Source: Cladorrhinum sp. PSN259 | Taxonomy: Eukaryota > Ascomycota > Sordariomycetes > Sordariales > Podosporaceae | Assembly (NCBI GenBank): GCA_033725935.1 | Contig: MU867073.1 | Span: 434,001 to 498,000 of the forward strand | Direction: 5' to 3' | Length of the DNA: 64,000 bases | Part shown: one piece after another, positions 21,988-34,490 of the stretch | Layout of the letters: each line of letters begins with the position of its first letter | Position numbering within the stretch: position 1 is the stretch's first letter | Program-made: the position numbers and the translations under genes | The notes under the pieces: generated by a model | What the model saw: the letters and a program-made list of their open reading frames with translations, nothing else | Databases searched by the model: none | Told to the model about the DNA's origin: nothing

Positions 21988-24900
21988 TCAAACAATCACA
22001 ATAGGCTTCCAACCCCCCTTCATCAACCCGACATAATCTTTCCTCTTCTGAATCAAAATCTCAACCGCCCTCTTAGCCAACCCAGCCTCCAACGAAGCCA
22101 TCTCAAACTTTATCCTCCAAACCTTGACCTGCTCCACCCAGTCATCCACCCACTCCTCACCCTCCGCCCGCGTCTCGAAAGCATCATCGACGCACTTCCT
22201 TACATACCCAGCAGCAACGGTAAACTGCCTCCATCTGAGTTCATTCCACCACTTCGCCCCACCAAGACGACATCTATACCACATCGGACACCTTAAATCT
22301 TCTCCATTCTCCTCGCGCCCTCCTCCTCCCTCTTCATTGCCACTACCTCTCTCTGCAGACAAGAATCTTTGCCAACCGTCCTGAACATTCTGAGCCGTAT
22401 AAACACTCCTGATCCTCTCCCCGTCGTGATCATACTCGTCATCATCGTCCTGCTTATTCTTCCCCGTCATATCCCTCAACCTCTCCGCCACCGCTTCATA
22501 CCCTACCGCCCTCTTCAGGTACTCAGCTTTGATCTCGTCACTTACAGCACCATCCAACTGCCTCCGTGCCTCCAACAGAGACAAAACCTCTTCCCACATC
22601 CCAGCCTGCTTGGCCAGTTTCCTTTTTAATTCCTCAAGCATAGGCACTACAGGCGCCGCTATATCAAACTTTCTCAGGGACGGAACAAGAAACAGGATAG
22701 AAAACACGGGCTGAACCAACGAACTCCACATCTCCTGAGCTTCTTCTCCCAGGCGCTGAAGAAATTGAAGACACTGTTCCGTCAAGAGCCCCTCCAGATA
22801 CTCTTGGTGCTCGTTCTCTTCCACGAGATCAAGTTGCATCCCATTAGAGGACTCTGCCATTGGAGCAATACCGGGGAAGTAATGCGGATGATTACAATTC
22901 CGCTCGAGGCTGCGCAGGGCGGTATATAAATCCCGGTTGAGCGAAGAGCGGGCAGACGGAATAGTCAAGTACTGGGGCGTGTTCAAAACCGACCAACCTC
23001 CGGGATGCTGTTCCAAGAGCTGGCTGAACCACGTAGGATTTTCGGTGAACGGCCTCGGTAGTTCGCCTCTTATCAGAGACACGCCGGTCTGCACTCTGAC
23101 GAAGCCGGTACCCACCAACGAAAAGATGGGTTCTGACTCGGATAGCGACCGGAGAATGACCGGCTGGTCAACCCCGTGCAAAAAGTATACCGAGTCCCCC
23201 GGCTTGACTGTGCGAGGCGCGGTAACGAAGAGGGAATGGCCTATGTGAGCGGTGGAGCCGAGGATCTTCTCCTCCTTATCGCACCGAACGCGTTTCCGCG
23301 GAGGCCCGTCGGAGGAGATTTCCATCTTCTCGTCCGTTGCGGCGCTCCTACGAATGGCTTTGGTTTTATCACTAGGGATATCCGTGTAGAGCCACTCCCC
23401 TGCTGACATCTCTGTAAGTTTGATCCCGTGGATGCAGAGAGAACCTGTTGGCCCATGGACTTTGATCTTGTCGGAGAAGGGGACTGCAGGGCCGATGTCG
23501 TCGTCCAGAAACCAGGGCTGGCAGATTGGCTCGCTTCTTGTCACAGAGATTCTGTCGTGTCGTTCGAGTCTGACTTGGTTATCCTTGGACTGAAAGTTCC
23601 GGATGTTTGCCATGATGTCCCAGTCTCGAGACAGTAAGTGCCAATCGGGAACCCAAGATGGAAGTCTTGGTGATTTGTTGTAGCCGCCAGCGTACTTGAG
23701 GATATCGCCTGCTCTGCATTTTGCCAGCGCGAATGCGGCGAATCCTGTGTATCTTACCCTAATGTTAGCTAAGATTTATCAAAGATGAAATGGTGTACGA
23801 GATCACTTACACTTGCTCAACTGTGAGTGAATAGTCTGCCACTAAGCCCTCAGCTGCGGCACCAGGAATGACACCAAGCAGAGAGAAGACCTTGTCTCTC
23901 GGGTCAAAAACCTGTGAAGCCCATGAATCAATCATCAGTTGCACAAGATCGCTGGGAGTCTTGTACAAATAGTTCCTGTTATCGGACTGTTGGAGCCAGG
24001 GAAGAAACAGGTTCTCCGTCGTGTGGGTATACTTGTCAAAAATCGGCCAGACTCGCCATGTCTTGCCATCTGTCAACAAAGCCGATCTGGCCGAGGTGAT
24101 TTCCTGTATGATCCAACTGCGGAAGAAATACGGGCGTTTAAGCGTGTCGTTCAGGCGTTCCCAATCTTGAGCCCAGTTCTTTTGGTACAAGTCCGAATGT
24201 TTTGAAGCCATGTCCAGCTCAGGCTCGTCGTCTCCGAGATAGATTAGAACTCTCTGTGCACTCGAGTAAATGACTGGCATCAACTGTGCTTGGTGAGACC
24301 GCTCGAGGATGCTGAACTGGTTGATGCATAATGCGTCGACCCAAATGTAACGCTCCTTATTGGGCAGACGAAGAGAACGAAGAGCAGCCTCGCAGTTTGC
24401 TGTGATAGGGAAAACGCTCCAAGAATTCCCTAGGTAGAACTTCTTCGTCCTTTGGACATTGCCAGCGCTGTTGGCCCATGTATACGAGAGCGCTTCGTAC
24501 TCTGGAAAGTATTTCAGCTCGTGCACCTCGAGGATTCCATGCAGTGGCTCAGGTCCTTTCCCCTTGCTGAGACGCAGAATCCGGATCCTATCCTTCCCAG
24601 CCAGCTCTTCGGCTGGAATCAGGTCCTCCTGGAAGAGTGAGGGTTGGAGGGTGCCCACAGATGAAGTTTCTGACTCGGCGTCAGATAGGTCGTCATCTTC
24701 AAACTTGGTGTCTTCCTCTACTGAGACCTCGAGATCCTTAATGACAGTATCGAGTGCGTCTGTGAGGTCTTCGCCATTCGCGCCAGTGCATGTGGCCCTA
24801 TACGGGACCGACGCTGGCCAAGATACAGATAGATGAACTCGCTTTCCGGATGGCACCGGAAATGCTGGAGGTGCTTGATTCGGTTCGAGATCATCAAGAA

Positions 24901-24997
24901 ACCCGATAGATCCGCAACTCATGCAGAAGGGCACACCATCCACAAGACTGACGTCCGGTCGGCTGCATGCTGTTTCGTGCCACGAGGTCGCACTCAT
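21988..24997 (-). CDS. HET-domain (heterokaryon incompatibility) protein
   Basis: Two exons, 24997-23811 and 23758-21988, give 985 aa. The intron (donor GTAAGT, acceptor TAG) joins ...LTVEQ-VRYTGFAAFALA. The HET domain lies at about 130-390: FPEYEALSYTWAN, YIWVDALCINQ, SSAQRVLIYLGDDEPE, RSWIIQEITSA and DPRDKVFSLLG. The second exon begins with PSWVPDW, which usually closes the HET region. The N-terminal 120 residues hold a small Cys-containing segment (GVPFCMSCGSIGFLDD) and an acidic stretch. The C-terminal 500 residues have no domain I know. HET proteins trigger cell death when genetically different hyphae fuse; many family members have unknown alleles. The start is the first true ATG (ATGAGTGCG); the frame extends 10 codons upstream only from a GTG. 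Confidence 0.9.
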
Positions 24998-26694
24998 TGC
25001 GAGAACAAATTGGATGTGTTGTGGCACAACCTCCCTCTATGCCAACCTTGCTTTACTCAATACACGGTCATATATAAGTATCACTTTTATGGATTTTTGC
25101 CCCTTGAATCGTCTTCTAGGCAGATACCTGCCTGATGACTCTTCAAGAGTTGATAAACGAATCAAAGGCCATGATTCCGTCCTCATGCACATCATGTCCG
25201 GATGTTGGTCGAACCCCGCATCCGAAGACACGGCACGGCGGCGTCCTCAACACCTCATCATGGACACCTACTGTACCCAAGCACCCACGGTACCTGCATC
25301 TCTTCCATATACCATACCGGGAAAGCCCGAGAAAAGGTGGGTGGATAGTTGCGAAACTCCAAATTCGAGGACATTGGGGCTTGTCTTCTTTTGTGTTGCG
25401 TTGTCAAATGTCCTCGATTTCGCGATCTCGAGCACACACCGAAAGACGCCCATGCACACACAAAGCCACAATCGGCAGCAAGGGGGCGCGCGCTTATGTA
25501 TGTAATACCTTACGTACAGGCTTCTTGGACAATGCTCGGCTTGGTGGCTGGAACCAATCGAACCATTCGTATTTAATTCTTGTCCTGTGACCACTTTCTG
25601 ACATGTCATTTCAAATGCCGGAGATAGGTGGGAGCCAGTCCTTTCCAGTCTGCATTTGTTTCATGCTTCCAAGGTTGTGATCCTGCGAAGGTCAGAAGCA
25701 AATCGAAAGCCCAAAAGAAGGGCGAGACGTGGGAATTTACTAGATGAAAATTGAGCACATGTGAAAATGACGAATCTGACGGGAGTCCTGGGGGTTTGGG
25801 CCTGTCAGCCGTAAAGGGAAAGTACACACACGACATCGGCAAAAAAAAACCCCCCCAATCGCTGTGTGAACAGCCAGAGGCAGCGATGGTTCTTGCGAAA
25901 CCTGGTATTTTCCATTTGCAGAAAAGCCGTCGTATCACTTTTGATTGCCCTGCACCGGATGGAATGTCGCAATTGCTGCCGGAGAAATTTTGACGTGGGA
26001 AGTTGCCAGTCACGGGCAAGCCGTGCGGTGTTGCATCCTATTCAGTTGCACAGTGAGCGGCTCGTACCCGGCCTAAGGTATGCCCGCTGATCTTAGCTGC
26101 AAATCCCTAGGCGTTGAGACCCGCCAGTTCCTGCGGTTAGCCCAAAAATATTTCCCCTCGGTTCCCAGCCCAGCCACGGCGGCCCGCCAAATCAACCCCC
26201 GGTCGCCGCGCCCCGAGTGCCGCTCTGGGCGGAAGGAGAGCGAGCGGGTGAGTGGAGAGCCATTTCTTTTACTCACGGCGGTGACTTCGCAGTGGCTGCG
26301 ATACCCATTGTTCACTTACACCCGAACTTCGGAGTGCTGTCTATCGCACATCCGCCGCCACCGACAGGATGCGTCCTGGCCAACTTCAATAACATCCCGC
26401 CGTCACCGCGACCGCTTTCTCATCAACCGGCAGCAGCCTTTTTTTTCAGACACGAGACGCACACGCATACGCCGGCATACCGGAAGAGACACGGAGTCTA
26501 GGGAGACAAAACCGACGAGCTGAGGTGGAGGATTAGTCGCCTTTCGACAAGAGGAAAAGAACCAAGAGCGTCGGAACTGGCATTGAATGGTTGCGAACTT
26601 GCTGCGAGAAGCCGCCGGCCCTGCTTAAATGAGCAACGAACTGGAGTCCCGTTGCGTAACCAAGAGACCCAATGGGAGCTGCGTCCCCTAGACA
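24998..26694. other. Divergent intergenic, HET gene and zinc-cluster regulator
   Basis: About 1.7 kb between two genes transcribed away from each other. It should hold both promoters and a long leader for the regulator, with several upstream ATGs between 26080 and 26640 that could act as uORFs. No other gene is supported. Confidence 0.55.
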
Positions 26695-28825
26695 ATGACG
26701 GCAACCGAAGCCATGGAGAGTGCCACTGGGAAGGAGGCAATGGACACCAAGTCCGAAGCCAGCATGACCACCGCCAGCAAGCTCAAGGATCACGCGTCTA
26801 GTGCAGACGATACCCATCACCACACCCCAAAGAAGCGGCGCAAGGTCAGCCAGGGTAAGCCTCCGTCTTATACCCCTTACCCCGGATCTCGGATGGCGCA
26901 CGTAGGCTAACCATGGACTGCCCGTTATCCTACAGCTTGCCTCTATTGCCGTCGATCTGTAAGTCACTGATCCCAATGCGCCGGACACGGCACCCCTGTT
27001 CTCCAGTTGGTCCCTTCTTGTGAGCTGCATGAACTGTGAGCCGTGTGTTGGCGCGGCCGGTTGCCCTGCCCTCGTCCTTACGGAGAGTACCCCGTGGAGG
27101 AGCCCTACACTCTCTTCATATCTATAACCACGTCTACATACACCTACCCGAGAAACGGCCACAGCATGCATGTATCGAGTATTTACAGTGGCTAACCATG
27201 ATTATTGCTCTGGTCCCCTTCAGCACATGACGTGCGATCTCGTATGTACCGTATCCTCTCCTCCCAGATACCCATCCAGTTTATGCCATAGTCTCCCCAT
27301 ATTGACCGTAACGCTGCTGTGAACAGGAGAGGCCATGTACAAGATGTGTTAAACGCAATATCGGGCACCTGTGCCATGATGAGCCCCGTGATCAAGCATC
27401 GGTCAAGTCAAAGAGCACCATCGGCCCGTCTGCTGTGCATGGGTCTGCTTCTGGATCTCAGTCAGACATTGGGCATGGCACCCTGAACCGGAGTGCCGAC
27501 TCACTGAGAGTACCGTCGTTTGACTCAAGCATGAATGCCGGAACTGGACAGACGGCAAACGCTGCCTTCGATGCCGCAGCGCTTGGGCAGGGTAATCAGC
27601 TACAGCTCGTGCAACCCACGCCAGTGTCAAGCGTCCAAGCCAACACCCTGAGCAGCAGCATGCCGCAATGTAAGTGCCTGAATTCTCCCCAATCTTGTCC
27701 ATTTACGGGGGCTGAATCACAATCTCACAGTTGCCGGTTTCTCGGACGCGTGGCTAGCCTCTTCCAACCACTTTCACGACATGCACAACTTCCATCCTAG
27801 CTATGTTATTGCCCCTGAGGTGACGAATGAGTTTAATCTCTTGAATGACTTTGTGCAGACGAGCTTGTTCGACGAGAACGCGCCTGTGACCGATGATCAG
27901 AATCAGGCTGGCTCCATTCCTAGTTTTTCTAACAGCAGCAATAAAAACAACGCGATGCTTCCACCGAGCGCAATTCAGGGCAGTTCGATGCTTCTGCCCA
28001 ACTCCGAAAAGGGAAAGTCCATCTCGAGACCCAGCAGCGCTCTCCCGGTGGACAAAGCCCGCGATTACTATCTCCAAGCAGCAGACCCAACTGGCAATGC
28101 CACACCAGCAGAGCGCATGGAACAGGTCTTGCGGGCTAAGTACGAAGCAGGACTGCTGAAGCCCTTTGACTACATCAAAGGATACGCTCGACTCTCGACG
28201 TACCTCAATGGCCACGTTGCTCCGACGTCAAAACAAAAGATCCTAAGACAGCTTGACCGTTTCAGACCCAAATTCCGCGAGAAGATGCAGGGTTTGAGTA
28301 CAATGGATCTTATAATGGTCGAGATGAAGATCGAGGAGTCCCTTATGGACTATGACCGGGTGTTTGCAAGCATGGCGATTCCCGCATGCTGCTGGAGGCG
28401 AACGGGCGAGATTTTCAGAGGCAACAAGGAGATGGCTGAGCTCATCAAAGTTCCCGTTGAAGACTTGCGAGGAGTACGTGGTTACAACCCGAAACTAAGA
28501 GGCGGGGTTGTCTGATGCTAACATTGGTATTAGGGCAAGATCTCTCTCCATGAAATCCTGACAGAAGAATCAGTCGTCCGGTACTGGGAGGAGTTTGGCA
28601 CCATTGCTTTCGATCCAGACCATGAAACCCTCCTAACTGCCTGCTCAGTGAAGAGCCCGGATGATAACTCAAAACATGTCGTGAACTGCTGCTTCTCCTT
28701 TCGAATCCGTAAAGATGATCACAAAATGTAAGGGCCTCTTGCAATGCTGCTAATTCTCGGTCCCCGCTAACATACCTTGTAGTCCGAGTTTGATCATTGG
28801 GAACTTCCTTCCCCATGATCCTTAG
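26695..28825 (+). CDS. Zn2Cys6 / PAS regulator, AcuK/AcuM (ERT1) family
   Basis: Seven exons: 26695-26854, 26936-26958, 27224-27241, 27327-27669, 27731-28473, 28534-28727 and 28783-28825, giving 507 aa. A basic patch PKKRRKVSQ precedes the zinc cluster ACLYCRRSHMTCDLERPCTRC plus an eight-residue spacer to the last Cys (ligands C55, C58, C65, C71, C74, C83). The 23-nt exon codes for ACLYCRRS with one base from exon 1, and the 18-nt exon codes for HMTCDL. The C-terminal part holds a PAS-like region ending in KISLHEILTEESVVRYWEEF, the hallmark of the gluconeogenesis activators AcuK and AcuM of Aspergillus, and closes with LIIGNFLPHDP. These activate PEP carboxykinase and fructose-1,6-bisphosphatase genes. 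I cannot decide between AcuK and AcuM. Confidence 0.88.
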
Positions 28826-29387
28826 TACTGAATACGCGACGCACTTACAATGAAAGTGCTAAAATTTAACAAACCTGCAACAGGATATCGACGCTGAATC
28901 GCTACGCCCTGGCAGGCACGGGGGAATAAGGGGGCAGGAGTAAATGCCCTCAGCGCCTAAGTCTTGATACTATGACACTATTAGCCCTTTGGGGTCTAAA
29001 ATCACCACCGGCAAGATAGCACAATAGGTATTTTTTATTTATTTATTTTTCAGGAGGAGAAAGAAATCATTGGATGGAATTGGAAAGGGAATCTAGATAT
29101 CGGGTTGATCGATGGCCACCAGTAGAGAGGCTGGAATGAAGCAACTACCGCCCCCTTGCACCTTCCTTCAATTGGAGGGGGAGGGGGAACACTTCAAAAT
29201 TTGACTTTTAAACTGCATTACCAGGCAATCCTCAGCCGAGTTCCAATCTTCTGCCTGATTCCCTAATCTTGATATCAATCTCCCGCTGGGGCAGATTAGA
29301 TGCTCTGGCGTCTATGTTGTGATTTCACAAGTCTTCGGTTGAAGCCCGTTACCACCCCTTTCTAATCTTGGATTCACGAGCCACATC
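28826..29387. other. Intergenic, regulator 3' flank and SPO22 promoter
   Basis: A 562-bp spacer with TTTATTTATTT near 29034-29048 (possible 3'-end or AT-rich promoter element) and a G-rich stretch near 29175. No gene is seen. Confidence 0.55.
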
Positions 29388-32300
29388 ATGCCGGCCATCC
29401 GAACACAGTCCACCCACGCCCAGAGACGGGCATCTCATCCTTCATCCCGGCCCCCTCACATCCCTGGACAAGTGGGCGCCAAACAGGAACATGCCCCGAA
29501 ACCCATGACGGCGTCGCGTCCAGGCGGGCCTCCTAAACCTGCTCTTGCTTCCGGCGCACGGGTCGGCATCCCTCTTCCCGGGTCTGTCTTTCGCGCTGCA
29601 GCAGCCAGATCTGCTCCTAAAGAACCTGCTCCTCTTGTACCACCTCCTCCACGACAGTCCACTGGGCCAAGGCAGCCCAGTCTAGCTGCTCGGCCTCCTC
29701 CGCTTGCTAAATCCCTTGCTCCTCATACTCCTGTCAATGGCGCCGGTCCGCAACAATCACTGCCCCAGGTTGCGACAGCAGCTAATAGGGATAAAGTTGA
29801 GAAGAGGGTTGCTGCGGCGATAGGTACAGTACAACCCGTGTTTCCCCTAGACTCCTTAGTGCTTGGACTTAGATTGATGGTTATCTTCTGAGGTAGAATT
29901 CACCAAGACCCTCCTTGCGCTCCTTTCCTCCACGCCTTCGGATTTACCAGCTACCGATGAACTCGTCTCGGAAATCTTTGGGCATATCGAGAAATTGCAT
30001 TTGTGCTGTCAGCAGAAGCAGCACTCAGTTGCTGGGGGCAACAATGTCCAGGAGGTTGATGAGGCTGGGACCAAGTTGTGGAACCTTTGTACGAGACTAA
30101 GGAGGGAAGTTGTTGCTCCGGATCTAACGAGTGATGATAATAGCGATGAGGGCGGAACACAAGCTAGGCAAACCGGTCAGAAGAGATTGGCGAGGCTGTA
30201 TCTATTTGGAAGGGCCCTTGGGTTTTGGCTTGTTGGGATTGCAAGAGGCGGAAGGGGAAGAGGAGAGGTGGTTGGCGTGGTTAGATTGGGGCTGAAGGTG
30301 GTTAGAGGCTCTATAGGTGAGTCAAGCTGAATATGGATTGGAGATAGAGCATGACTAATTTGGTATTAATAGCTGAAAAGGAGACCAAGCTGGCCGGTAT
30401 GGTGCTACAGATGGTGGCTGATCATAAGGGGGCGTTGCAAGATTTGCGCGGCTTTGGGGGTTTGTCAGAGGGGGAAGTAAAAGAGGAGAATTGTCTGGAA
30501 ATGGAGTACTTCATTCTAAGGACTGCGCTGGTAAGTTTCTGTCTCGGAGAAGGTGGTTTGCTTATTTGTGTTAGCGCAGGCTAATAATTTGGCCAGGCGT
30601 GGATTGAGAACCGGCTAGATGTTGCAGAGCACATGTACGCCAAAACCGAACGATTGCGCCAGTTTCTTACCCGAGACTTCGCGGAGAAGTTGGCGGATGT
30701 GCTGTATGAGATTGGCAAGTCATTATATGCGAAGAGTGACTATGCAATTGCGGTGAAGTGGCTCGATAGGGCAAATGATATCATCAACGGACAGGAGCTC
30801 GAGCAGTTGTCTCGAGAAGGGATTGAGCTACGGTTGGCAGTTCTACAGGCTTTGGTGACTGCACATTTAGGCACCGGTACAGAAGAGGGGTTCGTGAAGG
30901 CAAAGAACTCAGTCGACTTTCTCGAAGGGGAGATGGGAAATAAGCTTGTGGTTTCGCTTCTAAAGCTCGAGGTGCTGCAAAAGACGCCAGGCGAAGTCTT
31001 TGACGGTGATGCATACGCCGAAGTATTGCGGCATATCATAAGAAACTTCAATTATTCGGAATCGGAGTTTAAGCTGATTATGCATCACATCCGAAAGCTA
31101 CATGACAAAAGCCCCGGTATTGGTGGTGCACTGTTGGATGACTTCATCATTGTCCTTCGTGGACCAGGAAAGACGCAATGGATGGAGAAAGCTATAATTA
31201 CGAGGGTTTGGATGATCACGAATCAGAGGGATTCGGCTGAAACGCTCTCCTCAGTGCAAGGCATCCTTGGGCATCTGAGTAAGCCACTGAGCCCAGAAGC
31301 TGCCGTTGCAGCTCAGGCAGTAAGTCAAATTTGGTTTTCTGGTCAAAATGATGCTCACAGTCTGTTAGCTCCTATGGAAGAAACTTGAGTCGAACTACAC
31401 TCAAGGGCAGCATGAGCTTGCGGAGAGCTGGTGTCAGCTTGCGCTTCATCATATATTCCAAAACTGCGGCCCACTCAATACAGCCAAGCTTGAAAGGTAC
31501 GTATAGCCCTTTCCGTGCTCCGAGTTGACATTGACAGCCTAAAGAAAGCTTATTCTTTGCGCCCTGGCACGCAATAACATGGATGGGGCGATCTCTGTCC
31601 TCCAAAACATGTCCGAATATAGTTGGCAAGAACCAATGACAGCGTATCTTGCCTTCAAGGTCGCAACCCGGACTGAGGACCGCCAGCTAGCTGAAAAATG
31701 TCTTGCAACAATCAGCAAAACACCAGATCACATTGAATTTCTTGGGGCTTGCATCTCAGAATCACAAAAGGCCGGGGACATAACTTGTGCTCTTGTTGCA
31801 TTGAAGATGTTACAGGACAAATATGAGCACAAGGAACCGAATCAAATTCATCTACCTGCTCTATTTCGGTGTACGATCAGGCTGCTAAATTTGACATTGA
31901 CAAGGTCATCTGCGAGTGAAGCTCACGATGTGGTTGAAGATTTGTGTAAAACGTTCGAAAAAGGTTAGTTGCGAGTGATATGACCATGGTAAAAATGCTG
32001 ATTTGACTGACTAACGAAACAGTTGTACTTGCCCTTGAGTGGCAGAAGAACACGAACACGGAAAAGAAGTTATTTACTGTGGACGAGCTGGAATGGTTCA
32101 GTAGAAACGCCTACAATCTAGCCTTGAAGAACACGACAAGCTGGGAACTTCCATTCATAGTTCGAATGCTGACCGCGTGTACAAGCATCATTGGTTATTT
32201 CCCGCCTGATTTTGGAAATCAGCAGGATCTGGCACTCAAAGGGTTGTTCTGCCGCTTTGTTGCGGCGTCTGGGTTGCTTTCACTTGCACGTACGGAAGAC

Positions 32301-33105
32301 AATGTCGAGAAACAACTAGAGAGATACAGCCTCTTGAGAGGTGTTATTCTGGCGTTTGACACAGAACTACCCGAACTCTTACCACAATTGGATGGCCACT
32401 CGAGGGATGATATGCTGCGCAAGCAGGCCACGCTTCTTACCTTTGACTTTGAGGCTGCCGTTGCACTTCGCCGTTGGGATGATTTGGGAGGTATCGTGCA
32501 AAGAGCAGTTCCGTGCAAGAATATTGCGGCTTTTCAGGCCATGGCGGATTGTTTACTGAGAGCGAGGGCTCCGGGGCAGAGTAAGTATTTGCCCACGACA
32601 TCATGTTTTCGCATTACCGACTGTTGGTCAATCTAGCTTTATACTCGACCATGCGCAAACTCGTCAACGAAATTTGGGTTCTCGAGAGTTTTGACGCGGT
32701 CAAGTTGGCCAAGTATACACGATGTCTGTTCCAGGCAACACTACCATTAGACGATGGACTGGCCATGAGACTTTTGGATGACGCCTGTGTGAAAGCAAGA
32801 GAGCTGCGTGAGGTTAGTATAAACGCCTGATTCGTTTGATATCGCAACACCGTTTCCGATTGTCTAGACGAATATGGCCACTGACACTATGACAGGGTCA
32901 AGCCAACTGGCCAGAAGAGGAGCTGGAGTGGATGGCAGCAACCGCGTTCAACCACGCCATCAATTGCTACAGTGCAGATGAGAAAAAGAGAGCCAAAGAA
33001 TGGTCGACCAGGGCGATTAAACTGGCCAAATACTGTGATGATGGTGGGAGGTTGGAGGAGATATTGAAGAGCAAGTACTCGAGGTTAGGTCTTGATGAGG
33101 CGTGA
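29388..33105 (+). CDS. SPO22: Meiosis protein SPO22 / ZIP4
   Basis: Nine exons: 29388-29823, 29897-30316, 30373-30530, 30597-31319, 31369-31496, 31545-31963, 32023-32580, 32637-32812 and 32896-33105. The product has 1075 aa and every junction keeps phase. The first 145 residues are Pro/Ala-rich and disordered. The rest is an all-helical TPR-like superhelix (SPO22 family), for example LADVLYEIGKSLYAKSDYA, AIAVKWLDRANDIING, WCQLALHHIFQNCG and AKEWSTRAIKLAKYCDDGG. Zip4/Spo22 is a meiosis-specific scaffold of the ZMM group. It promotes class I crossovers and links recombination complexes to the synaptonemal complex; it is well studied in Sordaria. Introns of 48-49 nt occur (31320-31368, 31497-31544), near the minimum for these fungi. 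Expression is expected only in the sexual cycle. Confidence 0.9.
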
Positions 33106-33492
33106 TTGAGAAGTACATTGATGATCAGATAATCTGAAGGAAACTCCCTGCTTATCCACGAAACATGGATTCAAGCGAGAGCTTTGTGGAGAATTTTTTG
33201 GGGGCCCTATTTACTTACTTCGCTATAAAGCCAATGTTGCTTATCTTTGATAGTATACCAAAGGAGAGATAATTCGAGGTTGAGAATCAACAAGAGGAAT
33301 TGTGAAGTGGGTCAAAATTTTGAGTATTATGTAAGAATAAGAAAAGAGCTTATCTTTAGTAGAGGCCAAAAGAAACATATTTCCATGGGCTGGTCGAAAT
33401 GGTGTTTTTCATAAAAGTGAAAATTTTTGGTTCTCTTGTGCTCTAGATAATTCTCCCTATTTTCTAAGGAAGAAAAAAGAAAATGAAAAAAA
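33106..33492. other. Intergenic, SPO22 3' flank
   Basis: A 387-bp AT-rich stretch between the SPO22 stop and the 5S terminator. No gene is visible. Confidence 0.5.
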
Positions 33493-33612
33493 AACATACA
33501 ACACCAGGGATTCCCCAGTGGTCACCCACCTGAGTACTAGTCTAGCGATCTGTGGCTTATCTAGGGCAGAGCGGACGGGATGCCGAGTTTTCCACAGTCT
33601 ATGGTCGTATGT
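33493..33612 (-). rRNA. 5S ribosomal RNA gene, dispersed single copy
   Basis: The minus strand starts ACATACGACCATA and ends CCCTGGTGTTGTATGT, the two ends of filamentous-fungal 5S rRNA. ACATAC and GTATGT close helix I, and a run of T residues (plus strand A, 33486-33494) gives the Pol III terminator. Internal conserved blocks are AAAACTCGG, ATCCCGTCCGCTCT, TAGATAAGCCA and AGACTAGTA. Length is 119-120 nt. It differs from the major Neurospora alpha-type as I remember it mainly in paired regions. The changes pair with each other, for example CTGTGG with CCACAG, so the copy looks functional. In Neurospora, 5S genes are scattered singly through the genome and occur in several sequence types; this fits that pattern. 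No perfect TATA box is visible at about -29. Confidence 0.93.
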
Positions 33613-33896
33613 GATAGTCTCTGGTCCAATCTGGGCTTTTGAAAGGGGTTTGAAGCTGGTCGGCTTGGTTTATCCATTTGATATCTCGACTTGTTGTCCC
33701 AGGGAATAGTGAACTTATAATGTGTTCCAAAATATTCAACACAACACGGGCATGGCTGCAATGACAAGGGGAGCAAACTTTGCATCATAAAAAAACACTT
33801 GAACGCTGCTCATGGAAGAATCAACATCGCTTGCTTCCGCAAAAGAATAAATTTCCTCCTCAACATCAATATTATGATGACCTGAATAGAACCATA

Positions 33897-34490
33897 TCAA
33901 GCCTTCTGCGGCGCATTCCCATTACCGCCACCACTGCCACCTCCACTCCCATTTCCACCGCTCTTATCTGGTTTGCTCCCGTAATTCGGCATCTTCTCGT
34001 ACGCATTCGGGCTCGGTTTCCTCCTCCTCTTGCTGCTTCCTTCCCCTCGCCCTCTTCCTCCTCCGTGGCTGTGGCTACAGTTGCTGTGCTTTCTTCCTCC
34101 CTTTCCTGTTCTGTCTGCGTCGCCTTTATCCCTTCCACTGTCGGAACCTGAATCGGAGTCGGAAGAGTCTGAGGATGATTCATCCGAAGACTCGTCTACT
34201 CCTTTTGGGCGATGGTAGATGCAGCATACTGTACAAGATACATGTCAGAGTGTGTAAAATGGTAAGAAGAGGGGTAGAGGAAGATTTCAAAAATTACCTT
34301 TAGACTTTTTGCGGTTCAACCCTTCGTTGTCCACCACGTTGGAATCCCACTGTACTGATCTCCGTGTTGGGACATGTGCACCGCGGAGGCGGAGGATGGC
34401 CTGAGGTTCGGTTTGCGTTCTTGCTAATGGTTGAGCGGTTTGGGTTGACGAAAGTGCTGATCGTGGTTGCTGGGCCGCCTGGGACGCCAT
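33897..34490 (-). CDS. YPI1: Type 1 phosphatase regulator YPI1 (PPP1R11-like)
   Basis: Two exons, 34490-34298 and 34228-33897, give 174 aa; the 69-nt intron splits the join KKSK-VCCIYHRP. The family core SVQWDSNVVDNEGLNRKKSK contains the VxW-type PP1-docking motif. It is followed by CCIYHRP and an acidic Ser/Asp run, then a His/Gly-rich and basic tail. The tail ends in a GGGSGGGN-like linker. Ypi1 binds the catalytic subunit Glc7/PP1 with Sds22 and helps bring it to the nucleus; it both inhibits PP1 in vitro and supports its mitotic role. The protein is almost certainly disordered apart from the docking motif. Length matches filamentous fungal homologues. Confidence 0.92.

Noticed and set aside
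23613..25027. Two separate genes at the HET locus
   Set aside because: A clean GTAAGT...TAG intron joins the frames and brings the PSWVPDW motif directly behind the HET domain.
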